From: Acidobacteriota bacterium
Lineage (GTDB): Bacteria > Acidobacteriota > Terriglobia > Acidiferrales > UBA7541
Assembly: GCA_003224175.1 (NCBI GenBank)
Contig: QHYQ01000185.1
Span: 1 to 34,680, forward strand
DNA: 34,680 nucleotides
Direction of reading: 5' to 3'
Made by a program: the position numbers and the translations under genes. The notes beneath the pieces were generated by a model that was not told where the DNA came from, made no database searches, and saw only the letters and a program-made list of their open reading frames with translations. Position 1 is the stretch's first letter. Every line of letters starts with the position of its first letter. This document shows positions 15,969-23,147 of the stretch, in pieces.

Positions 15969-16508
15969 GTGAGAGGAAACAAATTACCACTTTTGGGCTT
16001 TTCAGTCGCCTTGGCGCTTTCCACCATTATCTTCTTCTTTGTCCGCATCGCTACGACGGCGCCAAAGCCATGGAACACGAGCGCGATCACCGCAAGTTAT
16101 GTGGGCGCGCAACTTCGCCAAGTGGATTCGGGCAATGCGTCCTTGTACCTGGCCTATGAGGTTCAGAATCATACCGATTCGGACTATCGGCTGGCGGATG
16201 GCCCCGCGGCGTTGGTGATGACCCGGCTGCGTGCCGACGGCAGCTTGAGCTCGCAGCAACAGGTCCGGTTCAGCTATCCGACTTTTCTCCCGGCACGACA
16301 GCGCGCCCGGGTGGCCCTCGAAATTCCCGCGCCGTTTGGTTGGCCGGAGGATGGCGATCCGTCATTCCAGGATAAGCTCCGGGATTTCGTGAACCAGAAA
16401 CTTGCGGACGTACAAGCCTTTGTGCTCTTCGACCAAGCCGATCGCTTCGACATTGAATTCCCCAACGGCTGGCAGGAGCTAAGAATGGCCTCGGCATCCC
16501 CGAGGTAA
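15969..16508 (+). CDS. membrane-anchored hypothetical protein
   Basis: 179 residues from GTG 15969, preceded by GAGAGG. One N-terminal membrane helix (LLGFSVALALSTIIFFFVRI, about 7-26) with an extracytoplasmic beta-rich remainder: SLYLAYEVQNHTDSDYRLADG, VRFSYPTFLPARQRARVALEIP and DRFDIEFPNGWQEL. The alternating pattern resembles an Ig-like or FxLYD-like fold, but I cannot name the family. It is the first gene of a likely operon: the PilZ gene starts 20 bp after its stop, and the TonB-C gene follows with overlap. A link between this exported domain and the PilZ protein is inferred from position only. Confidence 0.75.
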   Translation: MRGNKLPLLGFSVALALSTIIFFFVRIATTAPKPWNTSAITASYVGAQLRQVDSGNASLYLAYEVQNHTDSDYRLADGPAALVMTRLRADGSLSSQQQVRFSYPTFLPARQRARVALEIPAPFGWPEDGDPSFQDKLRDFVNQKLADVQAFVLFDQADRFDIEFPNGWQELRMASASPR

Positions 16509-16528
16509 GTACACGGAGAACGCCAAAC

Positions 16529-17575
16529 ATGTCGTTTGCAGACTCTGTTTCAACGCCGTTGCAAGTCGGGCGCAGGTTCCACGCGCGCCGCAGGATTGAC
16601 GGTCTGGCCTATGTAGAGTTCGGCCCGGATAACGGCGCCATCCTCATTGACCTCGGCGAAGGCGGACTGAGCTTCCAAAGCGTCATGCCTGTGAGCATGA
16701 ACCAGGCACTGCTTTTCAAGTTCAAGCTTCCGGCAGCGAGTGACTATATCGAAGGTTATGCAGAAGTAGCGTGGATAAACGAATCGGGAAAGGGCGGCGG
16801 ACTGCGCTTTGTAGAATTGAGCGCAGATGCGTGCGCTCAAATTCGCGAATGGACTGGGGTGCTATCGGCGCCCGAAGCCGGCGCCCTCGAGGCTGGGAAC
16901 AACACCGACTCCAATCTCGCGCAGGAGAGCCCGGCCGAAGACGTTCCAGCTCGTCCGATGCACGAGTGCACAACGCCGGACGTAACCAACGGCGGTGACG
17001 TGCCGGTACAAATTTCTGAAGTCCTAGCTCCGGCCGAAAGCGAGCAGGGCGCGGGCCTCGGCCCTGAAGCCAATGAGGCGCCTTACTCAGCGGAAGGCGC
17101 CAGCGAAGCAGTTCCGGCCGACCAAGCCATTTTGCCGGAGGCATTGCCGACTCCAGAATTCACCGTTGAAGTCACGGCAGCGTCGGATTCGACCGAGCCG
17201 CTCGCCAGTCAGGTTGAATGGGCGCCACTCGCAGCGCCGCCGATCCCTGCCACGAGTGCGGTGGAAATCGCCGTGCCGGAATCTACGCTGCCGAATGACT
17301 CGGAGCCTATGGTCACGGACGTGGCGAAAACAATCGAGAGCCCGGAGCCAGCTGTGGCAGCGCCCGGGACGCCTGCGAGGAACGCTCCAGTACCTGCATC
17401 GGATGAAAGGAATTTAGAGCCTGTTCAGAAACCCCAAAGGAAGCAGGCGCCTTCGAAGCCGGAATCTTCCCTTCCGTCTGCAAACCGCCAAGACTCGGCC
17501 GTTCGCGGATCTTTCGTTCGGCAACCGCAGAAGCCCTCGCCCTCCCCGACCTCAATAATCGACGGTGGATTTTGA
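16529..17575 (+). CDS. PilZ-domain protein with long low-complexity tail
   Basis: 348 residues. The PilZ domain is residues about 12-110: RRFHARRRIDG (RxxxR motif), DLGEGG (D-x-[SG]-x-x-G motif with Gly in place of Ser) and GYAEVAWINESGKGGGLRFVEL. From about 115 to the end it is Pro/Ala/Glu/Ser-rich and unstructured, similar in composition to the linker of TonB proteins. No membrane segment is seen. The stop TGA (17573-17575) overlaps a TTG (17572-17574) that opens the frame for a TonB C-terminal domain. The frame change lies in a run of four T (GGATTTTGA); one extra T would fuse both parts. So it is either a coupled two-gene pair or a recently split fusion. Confidence 0.8.
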   Translation: MSFADSVSTPLQVGRRFHARRRIDGLAYVEFGPDNGAILIDLGEGGLSFQSVMPVSMNQALLFKFKLPAASDYIEGYAEVAWINESGKGGGLRFVELSADACAQIREWTGVLSAPEAGALEAGNNTDSNLAQESPAEDVPARPMHECTTPDVTNGGDVPVQISEVLAPAESEQGAGLGPEANEAPYSAEGASEAVPADQAILPEALPTPEFTVEVTAASDSTEPLASQVEWAPLAAPPIPATSAVEIAVPESTLPNDSEPMVTDVAKTIESPEPAVAAPGTPARNAPVPASDERNLEPVQKPQRKQAPSKPESSLPSANRQDSAVRGSFVRQPQKPSPSPTSIIDGGF

Positions 17576-18192
17576 AGAACGGCGGCGAAGCCGGTTCGCC
17601 CTTCAACGACACGCCTTCACGCCATGAAACGCAGCCCGCCGCTTCCGCGCGAAGCGAATCCGCGAAGTCGTCCCGGTCTGAGAATTCCGCTTCTTCCAGC
17701 AATACGCTGCAGGCGCCGCAGCCGAAACTGCCAAGCCCAGCCGAACTGGCCCTTTCTCGTCCGCACGCGAATCAAGCTGAGGAGCCTTCTGCGCTGCTCG
17801 TGGCGCCGTCAATTTTCGACGGCATCACTCCGCCGATCGGTTCGGTGAGCGACCGGCTGGCGGCAAGCGGTCTTGAAGCGCCCGGAATTGTTCCGCCTGA
17901 AGTCCCATCGGCGATTCGCCCATCGACTCTGCAGGCCGCGGTCCTGGTGCAGCGTGTAGCACCGGTCTATCCCAGCGGCGCGCGGGAGTCGCACCTTCAG
18001 GGCGAAGTGCTCGTCAACGCCACGATCGGCACAGATGGAGTTCCCACAAATCTCAAGGTTATCAAGGGCGACCAGCGGCTGATTGCGGCGGCGCTCGCGG
18101 CGATCCGTCAGTGGCGTTATCGTCCCGCCACGCTCGGTGGCCAGCCGATCGAAACACAAATCTCTGTCAGCGTGGATTTCCAGCTGAAATAG
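17572..18192 (+). CDS. TonB C-terminal domain protein
   Basis: 206 residues read from the TTG at 17572 that overlaps the stop of the PilZ gene. Residues 1-110 are Ser/Pro/Ala-rich; the TonB C-terminal module is about 120-206: VAPVYPSGARESHLQGEVLVNATIGTDG, then LKVIKGDQRLIAAALAAIRQWRYRPATLGGQPIETQ. The AIRQWRYRPA signature is complete. There is no N-terminal membrane helix and no ribosome site of its own, so this is not a normal stand-alone TonB. Translation by stop-start coupling, or as a frameshift or fusion with the PilZ protein, is the simplest reading. A cytoplasmic TonB-C module would be unusual; in most cases the domain acts in the periplasm. Confidence 0.7.
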   Translation: MKNGGEAGSPFNDTPSRHETQPAASARSESAKSSRSENSASSSNTLQAPQPKLPSPAELALSRPHANQAEEPSALLVAPSIFDGITPPIGSVSDRLAASGLEAPGIVPPEVPSAIRPSTLQAAVLVQRVAPVYPSGARESHLQGEVLVNATIGTDGVPTNLKVIKGDQRLIAAALAAIRQWRYRPATLGGQPIETQISVSVDFQLK

Positions 18193-18410
18193 CGCACCGC
18201 TGCTCACCGCCGCAAGCCGCGACTTCGTTGACGCCACTGCAAGCGCCTCGCGCATCTGCATCCCAGGTTAACTTTCCGCGCCGCCCAACCAGTTCCCTTG
18301 CACTGTGCCCCCTTCTCTTGAAGAGGGTTCCTAAACCTTTTCGCCAGCCGAGACTCGCGTGTCGCGCTGCGTCTGAGGCGCGTTGCGACTGCGGGGCGAT
18401 TCGGCGTGGC

Positions 18411-19643
18411 TCACTCGATGCGCCAGGGAGAGCGCTCGGGCCAATGACGAAGAGCGTCTGTAGCCCAGGCCGTGGTTTTATCCGTGTGGCAGGAAGTACA
18501 GGGATTCGGAATCTTGTATTTTTCCGTCTCGGCCGGCGTGATGAACGCAAACGTGTGCGCGTGCACGTTGACGTTGGCGATCGTGGTCTCAATGGCCGGC
18601 ATGTGGCAACTCACGCATTCGCTGCCCGGCGTGCCCGCGCGGTGATGCGTGTGCTCTTCGAGCGTCGCCGTGCGCGGGCCGTTGGGCATGCCGGGGCCGT
18701 GGCATGTGAGGCAAATCTGAGCCGGAGGAAGCCGCAGCTCCGCGTAATTCGCCGTGCCGTGCACGTCGTGACAACTGAAGCAGGTCACGCCGCGCCGATA
18801 CATCACGCTCTGCACGAAATCGTTGCCCTGCATGCGATTTTTGTGCGCGGTGCCGTCGGCAAAATCCGTGAAGCTCGTCTGACCCAGCGTGTGCTCTTCA
18901 AGTTGCCAATAATCCTGAAGACTCAGCCCGACGTGGAAACCGACGGGCCAGTCGTAATATTTCCCCTCGATCGGATTGCTGAGCGGGCGGCCCTGCGAAT
19001 GGCACTGGATGCAAGTGTCGGTCCCGTGCACGTAATCCATGCGCGCGGGATTCTGAATATTCGCGCGCGCGGGACTCGCCACGTGCTCGCTGCCGGGCCC
19101 GTGGCAACGTTCGCAGCCCACGTTCCACTCGGTGACGCTATGATCGCGGATATTGAAGTTGACGGAATGGCAGCCGTCGCAGAGCGCGCTCGTGGGGCGC
19201 TTCATATTGTCGGGCGGGTAGAGCGGCGCCCACCAGTCGGCTTCGTTGGGTACGAAGTAGGCGCGCCAGACGTGGTTCATGATGTCCCACTGGGACGGCT
19301 GCGGATAATAATCGTCGCCAACTTTGGTGAAGTAGCGCTGTTTCCAGAGGCTGCCGTAAACCAGTCCGACGTCGTCCCGAGTGAATTTTTTGACCGTGTT
19401 GGTGGCCAGATCGGGGATGATAGCTTCGGGATGTTCCCGCGGATCGCGCACCACGTTGGCCATCGGCGTTTTCTGCCAGCGCGCATAGATATCGGCGTGG
19501 CATGCTTGGCAGGCGCGCGAGCCGACGTATCGCGCCGTGATCTGAGTCTGAGTTTGTGGCTGGGGTCCAGGGGCCGCAGCTTGGGCGCCGACGACGCTCG
19601 TCACGGCGAAGATCAGAATCATTGCCAGAAAGCAATTTCGCAT
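18411..19643 (-). CDS. secreted octaheme c-type cytochrome
   Basis: 410 residues with a signal peptide (about 1-22, ending VVGAQ). Eight CxxCH haem sites: 45-49, 155-159, 177-181, 211-215, 288-292, 311-315, 343-347 and 382-386. No other domain is visible. The spacing starts with a lone CQACH then a long gap with aromatic residues (WDIMNHVWRAYFVPNEADWW), as in periplasmic multihaem cytochromes of the c554/NrfA-like group. Several His residues outside the haem motifs (HTHHRAG, HAHTF) could be distal ligands. No oxidoreductase or ccm gene is adjacent, so the electron donor and substrate are unknown. It is convergent with the TonB-C gene. The start ATG 19643 lies 15 bp from a strong palindrome. 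Confidence 0.9.
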   Translation of the reverse strand: MRNCFLAMILIFAVTSVVGAQAAAPGPQPQTQTQITARYVGSRACQACHADIYARWQKTPMANVVRDPREHPEAIIPDLATNTVKKFTRDDVGLVYGSLWKQRYFTKVGDDYYPQPSQWDIMNHVWRAYFVPNEADWWAPLYPPDNMKRPTSALCDGCHSVNFNIRDHSVTEWNVGCERCHGPGSEHVASPARANIQNPARMDYVHGTDTCIQCHSQGRPLSNPIEGKYYDWPVGFHVGLSLQDYWQLEEHTLGQTSFTDFADGTAHKNRMQGNDFVQSVMYRRGVTCFSCHDVHGTANYAELRLPPAQICLTCHGPGMPNGPRTATLEEHTHHRAGTPGSECVSCHMPAIETTIANVNVHAHTFAFITPAETEKYKIPNPCTSCHTDKTTAWATDALRHWPERSPWRIE

Positions 19644-19657
19644 CGCTCGTTCAGTTC

Positions 19658-19679
19658 CCTTGAACCTGGAGGTTCAAGG
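19658..19679. promoter_or_regulatory. perfect 9-bp palindrome just upstream of the cytochrome gene
   Basis: CCTTGAACC (19658-19666), TGGA, GGTTCAAGG (19671-19679). In the mRNA of the minus-strand cytochrome gene it would form a hairpin whose 3' arm ends in AAGG about 15 bases before the ATG, possibly covering the ribosome site. As DNA it also has the shape of an operator. Confidence 0.45.
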
Positions 19680-19888
19680 CTGACTCACCCGGCTGCGAAT
19701 AGTCAAGTCTCTCGTTAGAGTCTCTTTCAGAGTCTTTTTGCTCCGATGGCCCTACGTAAGCAGGGACTCTCTGGTATGGCTCATGTACTGACCTGCACCT
19801 TCCGTAGAGCAGAAAAGTTCGCGAATTACGGAAACTCCTTCACAATTTAATGACCACATCGTCGCCGCCTCGCATCAGTTTATGTAGA

Positions 19889-19921
19889 GGGTTCCCCGGG
19901 TTTCCCCTTAACGGGTTTCCC
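19889..19921. repeat. three short GGGTTTCCC repeats
   Basis: GGGTTCCCC (19889-19897), GGGTTTCCCC (19898-19907) and GGGTTTCCC (19913-19921) in tandem. Meaning unknown. Confidence 0.4.
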
Positions 19922-19942
19922 GGCATGCAAGTTTCAGGAGCG

Positions 19943-19974
19943 ATACAGATGTTACTGTATGGAAAAAGTTTTCC
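19943..19974. promoter_or_regulatory. two adjacent operator-like dyads
   Basis: ATACAG-ATGTTA-CTGTAT (19943-19960) is followed without gap by GGAAAA-AG-TTTTCC (19961-19974), about 200 bp before the NarL-type regulator gene. Both are perfect 6-bp inverted repeats. Confidence 0.35.
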
Positions 19975-20173
19975 AAAGGCGGGATGCTGTAAGCCAAGCT
20001 GGGGAGAAGTTTCGCAGGTATGAAGACGCAGCAGCTCTCGCCTCAGGTTCGCCGGCCAAGCCAACTACCTTGATAAACCAGCGTGAGGCTCTCGCGGTAA
20101 GAACGAGAAAAGAATAAGAGCGGGAAGAGAAGAAGACGAATAAAGCCACGCACCCGATCAGTTGGAGGCAATG

Positions 20174-20833
20174 ATGGGGAACCTTCGCTTACTCGTGGCG
20201 GACGATCACGATGTCGTACGCAGAGGCGTGCGCACATTGCTCGAAGAGCAACCCGGCTGGGAGGTTGCTGCTGAAGCCGCTGATGGACGCGAAGCTGTGG
20301 AGAAAGCCAAACTCGTACAGCCTGACGTAACCATTCTGGATCTAAGCATGCCGGAGCTGAACGGTCTAGAAGCGGCGCGAGAGATTCTGAAGACCGTACC
20401 GACAAAAGTCTTGATTCTGACGATGTACGATTCCGATCCGCTGATCCGGCAAACGCTGGAAGCCGGAGCGCGTGGGTATTTGCTGAAGTCGGATGCCGGG
20501 CGTGATCTCGTATCCGCGGTCGACGCGCTGCGGCGCAACAAGACTTTCTTCACGCCCAAGGTCGCGCAGATGGTTCTCGAAGGCTATCTGGGGCGTCCGT
20601 CCAAGGAAAATGAGGCCGATAATCGCAAGAACGGGTTGCGGCTGACTGTTCGCCAAAAGCAGATCCTGCAGCTATTGGCTGAAGGCAAGAGCAGCAAGGA
20701 AGTGGCGGTCGCGCTGAATATCAGCGTAAAGACTGCGGAGACCCACCGCGCCAATATCATGCGGCGGCTCGATTGCCATTCGGTTACGGAACTGGTGCGC
20801 TACGCCATTCGCAATCACATCATCGAGGCGTGA
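20174..20833 (+). CDS. NarL/FixJ-family response regulator
   Basis: 219 residues from ATG 20174, chosen because GGAGG (20164-20168) is 5 bases away; a second ATG at 20171 is too close. The receiver domain is residues 4-122 with acidic pair Asp10-Asp11, phospho-acceptor Asp56 (ILDLSMP), Thr83 (ILTMYD) and Lys105 (LLKSDAG). The LuxR-type HTH is about 155-217 (LTVRQKQILQLLAEGKSSKEVAVALNISVKTAETHRANIM). It is a DNA-binding transcription regulator controlled by phosphorylation. It faces the hybrid kinase at 20858 tail to tail with a 24-bp gap, so they are likely related functionally but not co-transcribed. Confidence 0.9.
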   Translation: MGNLRLLVADDHDVVRRGVRTLLEEQPGWEVAAEAADGREAVEKAKLVQPDVTILDLSMPELNGLEAAREILKTVPTKVLILTMYDSDPLIRQTLEAGARGYLLKSDAGRDLVSAVDALRRNKTFFTPKVAQMVLEGYLGRPSKENEADNRKNGLRLTVRQKQILQLLAEGKSSKEVAVALNISVKTAETHRANIMRRLDCHSVTELVRYAIRNHIIEA

Positions 20834-20857
20834 ACGGCCGCGACGTAAAACGTTGCG

Positions 20858-22888
20858 CTATGTCGATGCCTGCGCAACTGTGCCGGCTGGGCTGATCTCC
20901 GCCGCAGGCAGGGGAATGGCGGCCCGCACCACCGTGCCGCCTTTGCTCCACTGAATTTCGAAATGCCCGCCTAGCTGCCGGACTCTCTCCCGCATGCCCT
21001 GGATGCCCACGCCGGGGAGAGCCGGGCCCGACGCTTCGGCATTCCCATTTGCGGGAAGACCGTGGCCCTGGTCGCAAATCTGCAGGCTCACTTTCTGAGC
21101 GTCCCGCCCAACCCGCACCTGTGCAGTTTTGCTGCCGGAATGGCGGTGCACATTGGCGAGTGATTCCTGCACGATGCGAAAGATGGCGATCTCCATCTCT
21201 TTGGAAAGACGCCCGAGTTCCGGGGCGAGCTCCAGGTCCACGTGGATCCCGCTGCGCTCAGCGAATCCTTCCACGAACCAGCGCAGCGCCGATTCCAGTC
21301 CCGCCTCATCGAGCAGAGGAGGATGCAGAAGATGAGACATCGTGCGTACTTCCTGCGACACCTCGCGGACCAGGCGGGCGGCATCCGACAGATTTCGCCC
21401 CGCACGCGCGCTTAGTTTTTCGGCCTCCATCTCCACCATGGCCAGGCACATACTCAGGGCCGCCAGGGCCTGTCCGGAACTATCGTGGAGCTCGCGCGCA
21501 ATGCGCCGGCGCTCCTCATCCTGCAGTTGCATCAGCCGGCCGGAGAGCAGGCGCAGGCCGGCTTCCGCTGCGCGCAACTCGACGGTTCGCTGGTTGACGC
21601 GGGCTTCGAGTTCGTCATGCACAAGCTTGAGCTCCGCTTCGGCCTGTTTGCGGTCAGTGATATCTAAAACCACGCCATAAGCCTTTTTCCCTGCCGAATC
21701 TTTCTCGCTCGAGCTTCCGTTCGCCTCCGGCTCGTCCCCATCCGCGCGCATCTGCCCTTTGACGTATAGCCAGCGCAGCCCGCGCTGCGGATGGTGGTAG
21801 CGGTACTCAAACTCCATCTTTCCAGAGGATTCGCTTTCCTTCATGCGTTCCACCACCAAGGCCCGGTCGTCATGATGCACGCCCGAGAGCCAGCGTTCCA
21901 AATCGCCGCCTTTGAGGGCGCCTGCCTCAAAGCCGAACATTTCCTGGAGTTCAGCCGTCAGCTCCGCTTCTCCACTCCGGGGATCCCATACGAATCCGCC
22001 CACGCGAGCCGCCGAAAACGCCATGTGCCGGCGGTGCCCGCTTGCTCTGAGTTCCTGCTCGATGCGCTTGCGTTCAGTGATATCGACGTTGGCCCCTATC
22101 CATTCCCGCACGGTGCCATCGGGGTTTCGCACCGGAACGCCCCGCACGTCGAAACAGCGATAGCTGTCGTCGTGCGCGCGCATGCGAAATTCCGTGTGAT
22201 ATTCCCTGCCCGCCCTCACCGACTCCTGCCAGCTTTGCGCAACGCGCGCTCGATCATCGCCATGAACGAAATCGAGCCAGCCGCGCCCTCTTGCTTTATC
22301 GCTTGCCCATCCCAAGAGGCTTTGCCAACTGTCGGAAGTCCAAAGATTGTTCCCTGCCGGGTCGGTGCGCCAGACGATCTGACCGCTGGCCATGGCCAGA
22401 GCGCGGTAACGCTCTTCGCTTTCCCGCAAAGCCAGTTCCAACGCAGCTTCACGCTCCAGAATCGTCCTTGCCTCCGCTGGGCCGGTAGCAGAAGCGCGGG
22501 GAACGGCAGCCGAATCGAAAAACGATTCGCCGCGCTGAGCGGCTTCGACGGCATGGAGCAAGTCATGCGCCACAGAAGACTTGACCACGAACCCGCGCGC
22601 CCCGGCGTTGAAGGCCTGGCGCATCATTTCCTGGGAGTCGTGCTGCGTAAGGATCAGAATCTGCGTATCGGGAAGATTGCGGCGAATCACTCGCGTGGCT
22701 TCCAAACCGTTGAGGTTTGGCATGCTGACATCCATGATGACAAGGTCAGGATGAAGCTGGTGGGCTTTCTCGACAGCATCCTGCCCGTCTACGGCTTCCC
22801 CGCAAATTTCGCAATCCCGCCCTGCCGCCAGCAGCGCGCGAACGCCCCTGCGAATTACTTCGTGATCGTCCGCTACCAGAATCCTCAC
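20858..22888 (-). CDS. hybrid sensor: NarL-type receiver fused to PAS-PAS-HisKA_3 kinase
   Basis: 676 residues in this order: receiver 1-118 (Asp7-Asp8, phospho-acceptor Asp53 in IMDVSMP, Lys103); helical linker 135-160; PAS 1 about 155-275 (closing WIGANVDITERK); PAS 2 about 288-415 (closing YGVVLDITDRK); coiled coil 415-450; HisKA_3 with His468 in RRRIARELHDSSGQ; HATPase about 550-660 (QESLANVHRHSG, GVGIQGMRERV). No membrane segment, so it is a cytoplasmic sensor. The receiver is of the NarL type but its usual HTH is replaced by the kinase, so the N-terminal domain may gate the kinase rather than DNA binding. Start MRILVADDHE fits the receiver exactly. Confidence 0.9.
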   Translation of the reverse strand: MRILVADDHEVIRRGVRALLAAGRDCEICGEAVDGQDAVEKAHQLHPDLVIMDVSMPNLNGLEATRVIRRNLPDTQILILTQHDSQEMMRQAFNAGARGFVVKSSVAHDLLHAVEAAQRGESFFDSAAVPRASATGPAEARTILEREAALELALRESEERYRALAMASGQIVWRTDPAGNNLWTSDSWQSLLGWASDKARGRGWLDFVHGDDRARVAQSWQESVRAGREYHTEFRMRAHDDSYRCFDVRGVPVRNPDGTVREWIGANVDITERKRIEQELRASGHRRHMAFSAARVGGFVWDPRSGEAELTAELQEMFGFEAGALKGGDLERWLSGVHHDDRALVVERMKESESSGKMEFEYRYHHPQRGLRWLYVKGQMRADGDEPEANGSSSEKDSAGKKAYGVVLDITDRKQAEAELKLVHDELEARVNQRTVELRAAEAGLRLLSGRLMQLQDEERRRIARELHDSSGQALAALSMCLAMVEMEAEKLSARAGRNLSDAARLVREVSQEVRTMSHLLHPPLLDEAGLESALRWFVEGFAERSGIHVDLELAPELGRLSKEMEIAIFRIVQESLANVHRHSGSKTAQVRVGRDAQKVSLQICDQGHGLPANGNAEASGPALPGVGIQGMRERVRQLGGHFEIQWSKGGTVVRAAIPLPAAEISPAGTVAQAST

Positions 22889-22982
22889 TCTGTCTGCCCC
22901 TTTGAGTCTGCGTGCAAAATCCTCCCCTCCTGATCATAACTAGACCAAGTGAATCTGTACGGGGATGTTAGGTCCTAAAGCG

Positions 22983-23014
22983 CGAAAAGCCCGCCGCGGG
23001 GCTGCGGCTTTTCG
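22983..23014 (-). terminator. inverted repeat, possible terminator of the PLP enzyme gene
   Basis: CGAAAAGCC (22983-22991) and GGCTTTTCG (23006-23014) are perfect complements. It lies 134 bp after the stop of the minus-strand gene 23148-24344 and before the start of the hybrid kinase gene. The TTTT is inside the arm rather than after it, so it is a weak call. Confidence 0.4.
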
Positions 23015-23147
23015 AGCCGATACGTTAGCCAATGCTTCGGCCTCAAGCAAATACAGGAAATCGTGTACGGTCGCCTACAGCAGCAAAAATCGGTGGGATT
23101 CCTGTGCAAGGCGCTGCGTATCGTGAGATGTCACGCAGCTCCCTGCC

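Larger units (their letters stand above)
19644..20173. other. 530-bp divergent intergenic region with several small repeats
   Basis: Lies between the cytochrome gene (-) and the NarL-type gene (+). Besides the 19658-19679 palindrome it holds three tandem GGGTT(T)CCC(C) units (19889-19921) and the dyads at 19943-19974. No convincing open frame. Confidence 0.45.

Noticed and set aside
18111-19718. 535-codon plus-strand frame opposite the cytochrome gene
   Set aside because: The minus strand has a signal peptide and eight CxxCH sites; the plus frame is Arg/His/Val-rich shadow sequence.
19943-19960. ATACAG-N6-CTGTAT as a LexA box
   Set aside because: The half-sites are in the reverse order of the CTG-N10-CAG LexA consensus.
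21791-22933. 380-codon plus-strand frame opposite the hybrid kinase
   Set aside because: The minus strand shows complete receiver, PAS, HisKA_3 and HATPase domains.
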